NCBI GenBank assembly: GCA_963971405.1
Contig: OZ020487.1
Span: forward strand, 30,179,371-30,243,370
Length of the DNA: 64,000 nucleotides
Direction: 5' to 3'
Source of the DNA: Psococerastis gibbosa
Lineage: Eukaryota; Arthropoda; Insecta; Psocodea; Psocidae
Part shown: piece after piece, positions 17,166-28,010 of the stretch
Layout of the letters: the number at the start of each line of letters is the position of its first letter
Numbering within the stretch: the stretch's first letter is position 1
Program-made: the position numbers and the translations under genes
The notes under the pieces: generated by a model
What the model was told of the DNA's origin: nothing
Database searches by the model: none
Seen by the model: only the letters and a program-made list of their open reading frames with translations

Positions 17166-17214
17166 CGTGGAATCTTTCGAGCCTAAATGGGAGAAGAAGC
17201 GGAATGACAGTTCG
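17166..17214 (+). CDS. Orphan 49-nt exon candidate
   Basis: A strong polypyrimidine tract and acceptor (TTTTATTTTATTTTTTAG) precede 49 nt, followed by a perfect donor GTAAGT. Only one frame is open: after one leading base it reads VESFEPKWEKKRNDSS and ends in phase 0. No neighbouring exon was found on the same strand, so the parent gene is unknown. It could be a microexon of a large gene spanning the window, or chance. Confidence 0.35.
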
Positions 17215-18600
17215 GTAAGTGTTTATATCATAATATTTAAGCCATTTACCATTGTTACCATTAAAATATTATGTGTCCATGTAGCTAAATAGCTGTACTA
17301 GTAAAATCTATATTTTTTGTAGTGAAAATTCGCAAAACCCCACTATAACGCATTTATTTGAAAAAAATCACACGTAGGAGACCCGGACACCGGTTTGATG
17401 CAATTTTATTCTGCCTTGGCCAATAATACATAAACACAGCTGAATGATGCATAAGTGCCACCCACTACCTATTTTCAAAATTTTTCCCGCTGAGCGAGAC
17501 CCCGAGCACCCCTCCCCCTCTTGGCGGTTTTGTTAATAAGTCTTCGTTTGTAAAATGTATTTCGCGCCAATTTGTTTATTATTATTTATTACTTAAATTT
17601 TCTTCAGCCTTCAACTAGACCCCGGCCAACTTTTCGCTTCAGGCCTCGCGGCCCTAGATACAATATGCCGTTTACCTTTATATTATTGGGTACATGAAAT
17701 GAAATAAAAAAACATTTTTATATTAGACGAGCTTTAGGCCCGAAGGCCTACTTTACCAGCTAAGCTATTTTGGTTTACAAATTATTATACAAAATAACAT
17801 TTTTTCCTGTTAAACAAAAACAAAAGTAAAAGAGATAAAATAATAATGCAACAAATCATACACTCATTCAGTCACTCTCACACTAATAATAATTAAAAAT
17901 AAAAACTTATATTACAAAACTATAAAACTATATAAATATATAAGCCTATGTTCAGGCTAGTAAGAAATGAAACTAGTAGCAGACTAGGTTGCCATGATAC
18001 GGTGCAGCATCACGAACACCTGTGAGTCACTCTGGCAGTATAATGCACCTATGCCGAGAAACCGTTCGTCTAATTAACATCTGGCCAAGATTTCTCTAAC
18101 TAGGCTATACACACCGGAAACTAACAGCCTTCTACTACTTCTTTACGTCTAGTAAATTTTTATAATTACACACCTCTATATTACAAAACCCTCGACTAGA
18201 TTCGTTAAATTTTATATAACTCAGGGCAACCTCTTTCCTGTTCTGCAAGATCGGCCATCGTTTGGCGGCCTGGCAGCTATGTTATTTACTATTATTTTGC
18301 CCAACCCTGTCCTGGTATCTCAACACTTCCGTCCAACCTCTGGGGCATGGACTTCACTTAGTTACTTAACACAGTTTCGTTAAAAAAGTAGGTTTGATTT
18401 AATTTGATGATTGCCATGCCAAACCTGTATTACAGTATTGACTTGACTTGTATAGCCGAATATAGAATGTTACGGTATCAATTAGTTACTTCCCATGCAT
18501 TGCCTCTTTCAAATTATGCTGGGGATCATTTAAGGGGGTGTCGGTATTTTAGGCACGAAAAAGGTTCATAATGTAAATTCAACATTATGATATTAATCTG
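17215..18600. other. Spacer, nothing recognised
   Basis: AT-rich; no supported coding region. A short TTTAGGCCCGAAGGCCTA palindrome near 17730 resembles part of the repeat at 56895. Confidence 0.35.
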
Positions 18601-18790
18601 AGGGCACATAATAATAAAAAAAAAAAAATGCCGTGCCACACAGACTGGTAGTGGATCCTCTCCCTTGCCCTCGGATCTATTTGGGTTGTTGAGGTCTGCA
18701 ACATGGCCGGCGGCCGCATTGTTTCCCTGCCGATGAAGGGTAGTTACCCAATTGGGCTTGGTATATCGAGTAACTATTCGTTAAAATGCC
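18601..18790. repeat. Possible interspersed repeat
   Basis: GCCGATGAAGGGTAGTTACCCA and adjacent bases recur in altered form near 22740-22790 (CCGATGAAGGGATGTTACCC) and 45705-45745. The family limits are not clear. Confidence 0.35.
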
Positions 18791-19384
18791 CCAAAAGTAT
18801 TTCTATGCTATCAGTCCCAAACACAGTGGCATTAACTACCCCCTGACTAGACGTGTTTTTGACGATCTTACCAAATCCTTTTTGCTTTCCTATTTATGTC
18901 AGTATAAGGAATGCTTAGTGATGGTCGAAATTTGTATTTCGAGATTTTATGTTTTGAATTACCTTCTAAAAGGGTTTTTTACAAGTTGTCTGTAATTCGA
19001 TTTGGGGGCCAAACTACTAGATAGAATTTGATGAAATTTGGCACATACGTTCACAAAAATATTGTCCCGGGGAAGTTTTTTAATTTGTTCGATTACTTCA
19101 TTTAGAGAGGTGTCATACCCCCAAACAGTGACAAAATAATGTTTTCTCAAAAACGGCTTCGACACCGTTCAAAACGGAAGTGAACACATATTTCTTTTAA
19201 AGTCACATGTTTTGTAGTAGTTTTTAATGTACTAATATAAACCCCAATAGGTCGCATCCCCCTTGATATTGTAGTTTGGTTCAAGGTGTTAAAAAATAAA
19301 AAGGTTCAATTTTCAAGAAAAATTAGGAACCTTTCTATCGATGCTTTTTAACTTCAGATAATGTTTTAGGTGCACAATAGAGTA

Positions 19385-19624
19385 GTAGTAGTATGGTTGG
19401 ACACAGTCCCAGGCCACGGTGTGGGCACATAGGACTCCAGTGGACCTCCTGATTATAGTGGATTCCGAACCACTTGGGAAACACAGTGAAGTGACACGAT
19501 TAGTTCGGAGGTGACCAGGACAAGTCCTACCATGTTTCCCTACCGGCACTGTGCACACGACCAATTTATCTGCAGCTTTGAACCTGCTCTGGTCCGCTGG
19601 ATTCAACTTGGTATGGCGGCCGGC
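19385..19624 (-). mobile_element. 5S-headed SINE copy 2 with target-site duplication
   Basis: A 240-bp minus-strand copy flanked by an exact 14-bp duplication TGCACAATAGAGTA (19371-19384, 19625-19638). Nearly identical to the copy at 10865, which suggests both are recent. Tail (TAG)n on the plus strand. Confidence 0.9.
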
Positions 19625-19860
19625 TGCACAATAGAGTAACAAAACCGAATAGGTTAATTTCCCACGTCAGGTTTCGGTTTTGAAGAAAAAATAATTTTTT
19701 ATGGTTATTTATTTATGATTTTATGTATAATCCGGGCCCCCAATGCGTTGCATATCACACCATCATTATTCTGTTGTATTATATTATTGATTTGCCTATC
19801 CTAGAGTGTACAATTGTTCCATTCACTGTACGATAGGGAAAATCTGTTGGCGGCCGATAT

Positions 19861-20007
19861 TTAGGCGCTTATTCCACCAATGCCAATAGTGATAGTAAAC
19901 GTAGTATTGACGTGGCAGCAGACATTTTTAGACTGTCTTTAATGTCTGCTACCACGTCAATATTACATTTACTATCACTATTGACGTTGGTGGAATAATC
20001 GCCTTAA
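19861..20007. mobile_element. Foldback element, copy 3
   Basis: Arms AGGCGCTTATTCCACCAA... and ...TTGGTGGAATAATCGCCTT with mirrored CAATAGTGATAGTAAA; core GACGTGGCAGCAGACATTTT / GTCTGCTACCACGTC. Confidence 0.85.
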
Positions 20008-20263
20008 CCATGCGACAATAATTGACCATGGAACTACTGCAGTACCTATACTAATTGATAAATAGGAAAGCACGTACGGGTTTACTCGTACGGGTTTTCC
20101 ATAATACGCATTGGGCACTGTAAAACATAAGTTATATGTATCTTTGACCTTTCATCTTTAACCTGAAACTATGTACAACATACAATACATTATCTCCAAA
20201 TGTCCCCCTTTTCCTCCCTTTATCTAGGGTTCACGGGAAACCCCTTATATGTACTCGTGTATC

Positions 20264-20446
20264 CAAAGCCGTAGCCAGGATTTTTTGTCGGGGGGGGGGG
20301 GGGGTTCAGAAATTTCATTGGATATTACATAGTGGTTTTTATTTTTCCTTTCAAAATCCGATTATATCTAGTATCAAACCATTTCATTTCGGGGGAGGGG
20401 GAGGGTTTGAACCGCCATTAACCCCCCCCCCCGGGCTACGGCCTTG
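20264..20446. mobile_element. hAT-like MITE with exact 8-bp duplication
   Basis: A 183-bp element with termini CAAAGCCGTAGCCAGG and complement of CCGGGCTACGGCCTTG, flanked by the exact 8-bp duplication CGTGTATC (20256-20263, 20447-20454). It contains G-run and C-run tracts but no ORF. Confidence 0.85.
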
Positions 20447-20655
20447 CGTGTATCCATTGCGTAAAGAGTTTATAGCATATAGCGTAGCTGTAATTTTGAG
20501 CTCAGTTACAGTTTAACCCGCCATTGAATATTACACACTACAGTAATATTCCTAGTGTACTGGCTGAACAGTAAATGTCAAAGTTTGTTGGGAATTGATG
20601 AAAATTTTAATGGGCATTGCTTTTCTTTATTCTTCATTATCAGTCCATAGTATAA

Positions 20656-21515
20656 AAGAACCGGTCCGAGTTTACTCGTACATGCTTTCCAATTTATCAA
20701 CATTAGTAGATAGAGAAAATGAGTAGTTTCATGGTAAATAATTTTCCTATGGTTAAATTTCGGATATCTCAGGGGGGGGGTTGTCCACCTAACGTCACTG
20801 GAGGGGAGATAAATTCTAGACAGGTCAGACCAACATATTACCACACAGCAATAATGGCAGGACACGCAATGCATTTGAGCGCGAATTATCTATCATTTTT
20901 CAAAGAATAATTTTTTGCACACAACCAAATAGTTTTTTGGGAAAGCAACCTGTCCGGTTTCGTTACTCAATTTAACACCTAAAACATGCCAGAAGGTAGA
21001 AATCATCGATAGAAAGGTTTCGCAGAAAAATTATTTTTTAGTCATTTTTCATTAAAATTTAGTTATTTTTATTTTTTTACCCCAGAAGCAAACTATCAAG
21101 GGGCAAGCGACCCCCCGAATTTTGTCAACATTAAAGACGACTACAATATATGTGAATTTAAAAGAAATCGTTGGAGCCGTTTTTGAGAAATAATTTTTTT
21201 AGACGTTTTTTTTTTAGTTTTTTGAGAATAAAACGCCTCCAAATTGAGTTAGCCCAAAATAAAAAAATGATCCCGAGGTATGATTTTTGTGAACCTACAT
21301 GCTAAATTTCATCAAAATCGACCGAGTAGTTTGCCCTCAAATCGATGAACAGACAGAGCGACAGACAGACAGACAGAGCTACAGACAGACATTTCGTAAA
21401 AACCACTTTTTTGGGTTCCTGGGACCTCAAAACGTGTAAGTCCGTTGAAATCTCGGAATCGAAAATTTGGACCGTCACAAAGCTTTCCTTATACTACGTA
21501 TTAATTGGAAAGCAA
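20656..21515 (-). mobile_element. Rep-A element, full copy 2
   Basis: Minus-oriented full copy from AGAACCGGTCCGAGTTTACT to AATTGGAAAGCAATAA, with poly-G at about 20772-20780, a GACA-type microsatellite near 21352-21385 and the GACCTCAAAACGTGTAAG block. Confidence 0.88.
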
Positions 21516-21960
21516 TAATATCGCGGAAAAATCCTAACGGTGCCCCTCTGAAACTCTATTACCGAAATTGTATACTTTTTCATGTAATAAAGATTTACTT
21601 TACTTTTCTTTATTTCTTTCTCCAGGCCGTTACCGGAAGGCGCAGTTAATATAACCAATTATTGGATAGGCCAATTCTAGGTATAAGTTTAAAAAACCGT
21701 CCACAAATTCTTTTTAACTACTTTCAAGTTTCCTGTTTTTCTTCAGGGTGTAATCTACTGACGCCCGGGGGTTTCATTACCGTGGCTGTACTTATTAAGT
21801 ACATATAGTTGTGAATATCTCTTTCAAGTATGCTACAGTAATGAATTATCTAGTAATTAAGGTGTCATTAAATCAACGTCCTGAAACGAGGTCATTTGAT
21901 TCCACCCCCAAGACTTCTCCTCTTTCCCGGCAATCCATTTTAGTAGATTCTCGACTAATA
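21516..21960. other. Spacer, nothing recognised
   Basis: No supported gene. The ORF 21467-21649 overlaps Rep-A and has no donor site after its CCAG. Confidence 0.35.
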
Positions 21961-21961
21961 C

Positions 21962-22170
21962 CGGAACTTGGTTAAGTCACACGTCTGTTACGTTTTGTCA
22001 TTGTTAAGCATGCCTCAGCTTGCCTATTGTCGCGTGTAGGTCGTATGGGCTGACATTCAGGACGTATATCATACGGAAACTATACCAATAATGTCAGAAA
22101 TCGATTGGCAGGGCAGGATCTTTTGTCTATAAAGAACCTATGTCCATAAATAAATAAATAAATAAAAAAC
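21962..22170 (+). repeat. Rep-D repeat, copy 3
   Basis: ACTTGGTTAAGTCACACGTC, AAGCATGCCTCAGCTTGCC, ATACCAATAATGTCAG and a terminal (AAAT)n tail. The tail and direction suggest a non-autonomous retroposon, unproven. Confidence 0.55.
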
Positions 22171-22192
22171 CAACAGCAATTACTAATCGATC

Positions 22193-22584
22193 CTTAGGCG
22201 CCCATTCCATTGACCGGCTAGGGTTATTTCCAAAAACAGTGACGTGGTTGCAGACATTCAAGACTTAGGTTGTGTTTCCACCGATCACGCATTGCAGAAT
22301 GCAAATGACATTGACGGAAATTAGAATTTTTCTTTTTATAGAAATCTATTAAAATGTTTGTACTTAACATATCCCATGACGCCATTTCTTAATTTTAGTT
22401 TGTTTGTTTGTGATTTTACTGTATGATCATTGATCAATTTTAACTATGGCATAGAGGAAAATAAACATTTCCGTCAATTCTGCAATGCGATGTCGGTGGA
22501 AACGACACCTAAGTCTTGAATGTCTGCTACCACGTCACCGTTTTTGGAAATAGCCCTAGCCGGTCAATGGAATGGGCACCTTAT
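22193..22584. mobile_element. Foldback element, copy 4, with a second hairpin in its loop
   Basis: Outer arms GCCCATTCCATTGACCGGCT and its complement, core GACGTGGTTGCAGACATTC / GAATGTCTGCTACCACGTC. Between them is a second inverted repeat (22268-22510) with GTTTCCACCGATCACGCATT and AATGCGATGTCGGTGGAAAC. The result is a hairpin within a hairpin. Confidence 0.85.
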
Positions 22585-22950
22585 GAACTGCCTAATTATC
22601 CTTGAGGGATAACTTTTCAAATGTTTCGTAAACAAAGACTGACCAGACTTATTTTGTCAAAATTAATTAGTATCTCGTTCCATAGTCACAAACCCTGCAC
22701 TAATTGGGATGTGGTGGTAGCAACATGTCTGGCATGTTTACCCCCACCGATGAAGGGATGTTACCCATTATGGTTGGGTGGACCAGTCAGTAAAATCTTC
22801 CTTATATGGGGAGTCCCGAACGCAGCCCTTCCGTTTAATAACCTAGTTCTCAATCTGCTGCACTATTCCTGACCATTTTACTATACCATACCTCAATTTC
22901 AATTTTCTATACCAAAATAAACGCTAATCTTGCCTTCAAATCAAGTGAGT
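22585..22950. other. Spacer with a possible shared repeat
   Basis: Contains CCGATGAAGGGATGTTACCC near 22745, similar to 18720. Otherwise nothing recognised. Confidence 0.35.
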
Positions 22951-22953
22951 CTA

Positions 22954-23095
22954 TGGCGCTTATTCCACCGACGTCAATAGTCAAAATATTGCTGATATTG
23001 ACGTGGTAGCAGACATTTTTACACTGTCTTTAATGTCTGCTACCACGTCAAACACGTCAATAGTGAACTATTGACGTCGGCGGAATAAGCGCTTA
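22954..23095. mobile_element. Foldback element, copy 5
   Basis: Arms GGCGCTTATTCCACCGACGT and ACGTCGGCGGAATAAGCGC; core GACGTGGTAGCAGACATTTT and AATGTCTGCTACCACGTC. Closely similar to copy 3. Confidence 0.88.
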
Positions 23096-24330
23096 TGACA
23101 AAAGTCACTGGCTTATACGAACTTTAGCCTACTTATCTACAGGCAGAGATTTGGAAGTATTTTGTTAACAAATGACGAACGAGTTTTATTGAGGAAATTA
23201 ATTTATAGCTCAGCTGCCACAAAATATGAAAAATGCATAAATAATTCAAGCTTTTGCAATAAATGTACCTTATCTCACCTAAAATGACGCATATTGAAGC
23301 CAAAGTGCTGAAGTGCAATTTTCTAAGATTTTGAGATATTTATGAACCTTCCTGAAACCTATCAGTATAACAGTAGCATGCTTAGTCCCTGAATAGAACG
23401 CATTATATATCAATGGCAAAGGTACAAGCTCCTTAACTCTATCTGCGTTTATCTCAAAATGAGTTTGACTGCAGTTGCATCGTGATTTTGGTTTCTAGTC
23501 AAATTTTTCAAATCAAATGTATTTAATTCTATCTCAAAAGTACAAGATAAAATTAAAAATTCCCGACCCCAAATGTTCCTAAGAATGTGCATGGGGAGGG
23601 AACATACCATACTAGACTAAATTATTCAATTCAATAACAATGACACATGTGTGCCACAAATGGATAGCTATGCTATTAAAAAAAGGAGAAGATATATTAA
23701 TACAAATGGATAAATAGTTAATAAAAAGATTACATGATATATTTTCGGATATTTGGATTTGAGTGAATTGAGTATACCCATAAAATATTATATTTCTAAA
23801 ATAAAGTACGAAAAGTGATTTTTTGCAGTAGTACTAACTCAGTCAGGGGAATAAATTGTATTTTGAGACAACATAATTGTATTTTTTACGAATTTTTATT
23901 CGGGTGATTTTCATTTGAGGCTGCAGGACGAGGAACTCATTATTTAATTAAAAATACTTATTCGCCATTGGCTTATAAAATATTTATAAGCCTCTGCCTT
24001 AAATTTACAGGGAACGTGGCTTTTGATTGCACTTGCTACCCGAAATATTGTATTCTAATTGTAAGAAATAATATATCAATAATATTACTCACCATAAATT
24101 GAAGAATTTTGACATCTTCACCACTAGCACAGTAACGTTTCTATCTATCAAAAAATCGTAAGAGAAATGAGACTGTAATCTGTTTGTTTGGAAAACAGAT
24201 CACGTCTAAAATAATTATGCAATTAACAACGATATTAGCGATAAATCGAGCAAGTATGAGTTCAGGTATGCCCGTGTTCCGCTCAATTGACCTGGTATCG
24301 GACAAGTGGTGTGGTGTACCTCGATTCGGA
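23096..24330. other. Upstream region of the first cuticle-type gene
   Basis: AT-rich intergenic DNA. No repeat family or coding exon was recognised; distal control elements for the gene at 24397 may lie here but none can be named. Confidence 0.4.
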
Positions 24331-24339
24331 AGTCCAAGG

Positions 24340-24348
24340 TATATAAAA
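24340..24348 (+). promoter_or_regulatory. TATA box of the first cuticle-type gene
   Basis: TATATAAAA lies 57 nt before the ATG at 24397. A start of transcription about 30 nt downstream (near 24370) would give a 5' leader of roughly 25 nt, short but common for cuticle genes. Confidence 0.7.
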
Positions 24349-24396
24349 CCTCAGGTATCAACAACTGATACAACACAACCACTAAGCTAACTCACA

Positions 24397-24408
24397 ATGA
24401 ACAGATTG
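24397..24408 (+). CDS. Cuticle-type gene 1, exon 1 (four codons)
   Basis: ATGAACAGATTG followed by GTAAGT. The start is preceded by ACTCACA. This tiny first exon placed within the signal peptide is a common layout for arthropod cuticle genes. Confidence 0.85.
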
Positions 24409-26219
24409 GTAAGTTTTTTGGAATTTGTCAAATTTTGTCTCAGAATAGCCTAAAAAATCCTCTAATGCCTATGTCTACATCATCCACTGTAGGTTAGAAC
24501 TACTTGTTACTGGTATGACAATCAATAATTAGTTTTTCGGGATTTACTACTTTATTACTTGGGCAAATGAATTTTTACTAAAACTAGTAATATTAGGATT
24601 TGAATTAAAATTTTACTGAAGATTTCCTATTGTAAAACTGTATAGTTGTACTGTATGTAGGTTATGAATTGATAAAAAAACACGATACCCAGCAAGCACT
24701 TTGCCCGTCTCTGGCCCTTGACCGTGGAACTAAATTTAAAATCAAAACTGTTTAAATTCTTACTATTAAACTACTATAACTTGAATTTTGCCTGATGTAA
24801 TCAAGCCGATCGTGTCAATTAAATGTTATTTATAAATTATACTTAACAGATAGATATTATTAGGTTTAGTAGCTTGTTAGCCCTACTCATAGTACTAGCC
24901 AGGTTTCTTTTAAAGAGAGATAATTTCGCCTGACCTTTATAGTGTTCCTTTCAGTTAAGTTTCCATGCAACTCTCATTTGGGAACAATAGGTCTATGAAT
25001 CAATTATAAGATAATTCCATAACAATTTGAAGTTTTCCCTCTTCGTATTAGTAGTAATAGGACAAAAACAATAACCTTAAGTACGGTGATCTCTGCAAAC
25101 AACCTTTGATAAAGCTGAGCTAGTCCGAGTCGATTATGTAATACCTGAACTCAGAACTGGGCCTAGAAGGAAAAAAATACAAAACAAGACGCTGTGTTAC
25201 AGTTTTCTCTTGCCTGCTCACATCACAGGTAGGCTGACATTATTTATAGGCCCGGTAAATTATTACAACTAGACGTTCGTCTTTCTCGCTAGCTAGGGAT
25301 TCGTTTGCCATACTAGACTATTGCCCTTTTCGCCACAGACCGTGACCAGACCATAAAACTCACATAATAGTCCACCATCTGACCTACAAGTCTTTTCTTC
25401 TGTTAGGCTAATGGGTTCTTCACTGAATAGCCTCAAAGATGTTGCTTCTATTATTTACAGACACGTATTGCCGCCCTGGTATGTCTGGTCACTGCCACCG
25501 TCTGCGCCGATGACGTTCAGAAGAACAAGCGCAGTTTGGTTGGTGGTATCGGAACGCTAGGGGGCTACGGAGCCATTGGAGGGCTCGGACTCGCATCACA
25601 CTCGCTAGGAGGGGCATACGCCTCCGGATATTCCTACGGCTCTGGACTCGGACTCGGGGGCTACGGCGGCTACGGTTTGGGCTCATACGGGCTTGGAGGA
25701 CTTGGCATTGGTGGAATTGGCGGAATCGCAGCTCCCGTCGGCATCGCTTCACCTATCGGCGCCCTCGGCTACGGCGGACTTGCTGCCCATGGTGCTGCCA
25801 CCCCCATTGCTGCCCACCAGCACGTGACCATCACCAAGAAATATGCAGTGCCCGTGCCCAAACCATACGGGGTCACAGTCCATAGGGATATTCCGGTGCC
25901 TCATGAAGTACCTGTACCTTACCACGTCGCCAAACCTTACCCGGTTGGCGTGCCCGTTCCTCACGCTGTTGCTGTCGATAAGCCAGTGCCCGTGCCTGTG
26001 GAACACGCAGTTCCTGTACCTTACGCCGTTAAGGTCCCCCACTACGTCGACGCTCCTTACAAGGTTGGAGTGCCCCATCCCGTCGCTGTTCCTTTTTCTA
26101 AACCATTCGCCGTGCCAGTCCACCAGCCGGTCGCCGTCGCCCACCCAGTGCCAGTAGTTGTAAAGCAACCTATTGCTGTCGGGGTTCACGCTGCCCCAGC
26201 TTATGGTCATGGATGGTAA
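24397..26219 (+). CDS. Cuticle-type structural protein, VPV-rich, 256 aa, two exons
   Basis: Exons 24397-24408 (ATG AAC AGA TTG) and 25461-26219, joined in phase 0 across a GTAAGT...TTTACAG intron of 1052 nt. The signal peptide spans both exons (MNRL + TRIAALVCLVTATVCA). After it comes DDVQKNKR, then a Gly/Leu/Tyr/Ser-rich region (about residues 30-90) and then a core of short VPVP/KPYPV units from about 115 to the end. The core starts HVTITKKYAVPVPKPYGVTV and includes HRDIPVP. Low-complexity secreted proteins of this kind are cuticle or other extracellular-matrix proteins in arthropods. The exact cuticular family is not assigned. It shares exon structure and core motif with the gene at 31865-34552. 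Confidence 0.88.
25461..26219 (+). CDS. Cuticle-type gene 1, exon 2
   Basis: The acceptor is TTATTTACAG. It encodes 252 residues ending YGHGW with TAA at 26217-26219. GC content is far above the flanks, as expected of a highly expressed structural gene. The long ORFs in other frames and on the other strand are shadows of this exon. Confidence 0.9.
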   Translation, partial: TRIAALVCLVTATVCADDVQKNKRSLVGGIGTLGGYGAIGGLGLASHSLGGAYASGYSYGSGLGLGGYGGYGLGSYGLGGLGIGGIGGIAAPVGIASPIGALGYGGLAAHGAATPIAAHQHVTITKKYAVPVPKPYGVTVHRDIPVPHEVPVPYHVAKPYPVGVPVPHAVAVDKPVPVPVEHAVPVPYAVKVPHYVDAPYKVGVPHPVAVPFSKPFAVPVHQPVAVAHPVPVVVKQPIAVGVHAAPAYGHGW

Positions 26220-26426
26220 ATGTTTGCTCAAACTTTTGAGGATTTTACCATTTTCAGCCTGTCTGTGATTTTTCCTACAAGTGCTGGGGTGGGCACACAC
26301 AATCCGCCTATGGCTTGTCCTAGTCCTATTTCCAATACCTGCAACATTGTTATGTAGTGTGTAGGTATTGTCGTTGAAACAAATTTCGTGGTGATGCGAG
26401 TTGTTTTTTATTGTTTTGTTGTGTAA

Positions 26427-26432
26427 AATAAA
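26427..26432 (+). terminator. Polyadenylation signal of cuticle-type gene 1
   Basis: AATAAA 208 nt after the stop codon, followed by a T-rich stretch (TTTTGTTTTTA). Confidence 0.7.
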
Positions 26433-26478
26433 AATTGAAAAATTTACATTTTGTTTTTATATACTAATTTTAATACTA

Positions 26479-26762
26479 GTAGTAGTAGTGTTCGTCGGGT
26501 TAATAACGACTTAGGCCTCATATTTGGGCCCATAGAGCGACTCCGACTTGACTGTCCTATGCCAGCCCATAGGACAGTGGACCTCCTGATTATAGTGGAT
26601 TCCGAACCACTTGGGAAACACAGTGAAGTCACACGATTAGTTCGGAGGTGACCAGGACAAGTCCTACCATGTTTCCCTACCGGCACTGTGCACACGACCA
26701 AGTGATCTGCAGCTTTGAACCTGCTCTGGTCAGCTCTGGTTCTACTTGGTATGGCGGCCGGC
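26479..26762 (-). mobile_element. 5S-headed SINE copy 3, rearranged tail, with target-site duplication
   Basis: Flanked by an exact 14-bp duplication TAATTTTAATACTA (26465-26478, 26763-26776). Head and body match the other copies. The tail side carries about 75 bp of different sequence (GTTCGTCGGGTTAATAACGA ... GACTTGACTGTCCTATGCC) in place of the usual tail. Confidence 0.88.
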
Positions 26763-26776
26763 TAATTTTAATACTA

Positions 26777-27246
26777 TACATAGGTACCAGTTAAAGGTAA
26801 TTATAATACACTAAGGGTAGATGGTAGATGGCACCAAGACAAAAGGATAAACTGGCCCAGAGTTTAAATAACTCGCGTTTAAACACAAAGCAGACGATTT
26901 TCAGATTTTAAATTGTTTAGCCGGGAAACATCAAAAGTTTCACCTTCAGTCTAGCATATGCAACAATGAACAGTGATTGTCTGTAGCTGTGGGAGAGATT
27001 TCAAAATATTTTCTAAACTATGAATGGTCATGTATATGTTTGACGATATTAATAAATTTCTTGTTCCATAGCCGCAAAGACATGAAAGTGGTCAGATAAA
27101 AAATTCATAAAAATGCAGTCTTTCTCATAAGCGGCCTATTTTCCCAACTGGTTTCCAACTATGCTATAAAATCTGTTTAATACACATTATCGGGATTTTC
27201 TGAAGTATTAATATTTCAAATTTCTAGTGAATGCTTGTGTTTTTAT
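26777..27246. other. Spacer, nothing recognised
   Basis: AT-rich, no gene or repeat recognised. Confidence 0.35.
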
Positions 27247-27415
27247 GAGTCCCACACTGACTACATTTTCTGGCCATGCTTCGGATGGCATGTAAAGCAG
27301 ACGTTCCCGGGCCTTCCTAGTTGAGTGTAATAAGAGAGGGCTTTATAGCCCTAACTCCGCTAGGTTGGCTTAGTAATAGAACAAAAAAGTCTATATTTAT
27401 TTATTTATTTTATTT
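27247..27415 (+). mobile_element. SINE-B copy 6, 5' truncated
   Basis: Starts inside box B (GAGTCCCACACTG), continues through CATGCTTCGGATGGCATGTA and AGAGGGCTTTATAGCCC to a TATTTATTTATTTATTTT tail. Confidence 0.85.
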
Positions 27416-27734
27416 AAAAACTTAGAGTTTTAGAAAAACTTGTTAAACCATTAGTAAAACCCAAATAATAGTTAACTAAACGTTTTTGTTTAATAGACAT
27501 TCTATTTTCACGCGACGGCAAAGAGATAAATGGAGTTTTGAAGTATCGCTTGAGAGGCATTCCTATAAATTCCTAAAAAGTTGTACCGACAGTCATGTAC
27601 GGCAGGTAACAGAAAAGCCAATAAAAATGTATTGTTACTAGTTTCATTAATGGCACCATATCCGAATAACTCACAAAACTGCGTTCGGTTTAGATAATCT
27701 ATTTAACACTTGAAACATACGATTACCTGAAGTT

Positions 27735-28010
27735 AGAGAGGAGAGGGAAAGAAAATAGAAGAACAGTGGTCTCGAGATATGATTTTTGTGAACTTACATG
27801 ACCGATTTCATAAAAAACTACCGAGCAGTTTTCCCACAAATCGACGAGCCGGCAGGCCGACATACAGACAGACATTTGGTAAAAAAAAAAAAAACACTTT
27901 TTTGTGTTCCTACGACCTCAATACGTAAACATCCATTGAAATAGTAAATTGGAGTAGCAAATTTCGGCCATCACAAAGCTTTCTTTAAACGAACGTATAA
28001 AGGGTTGGAT
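27735..28010 (-). mobile_element. Rep-A terminal fragment
   Basis: GAGATATGATTTTTGTGAAC, ACATACAGACAGACATTTGG, GTGTTCCTACGACCTCAATA and GGCCATCACAAAGCTTTC: the last third of a minus-oriented copy. Confidence 0.75.

Larger units (their letters stand above)
18885..20095 (+). mobile_element. Rep-A copy interrupted by two other insertions
   Basis: Diverged plus-strand copy from AATGCTTAGTGATGGTCGAAA to AAATAGGAAAGCACGTACGGG and GGTTTACTCGTACGGG. A 5S-headed SINE (19385-19624) and a foldback (19861-20007) lie inside, so both are younger than this copy. Confidence 0.75.

Noticed and set aside
25749-26300. 183-residue minus ORF opposite the first cuticle-type gene
   Set aside because: Antisense shadow of the repetitive VPV codons; runs past the real stop without any domain.
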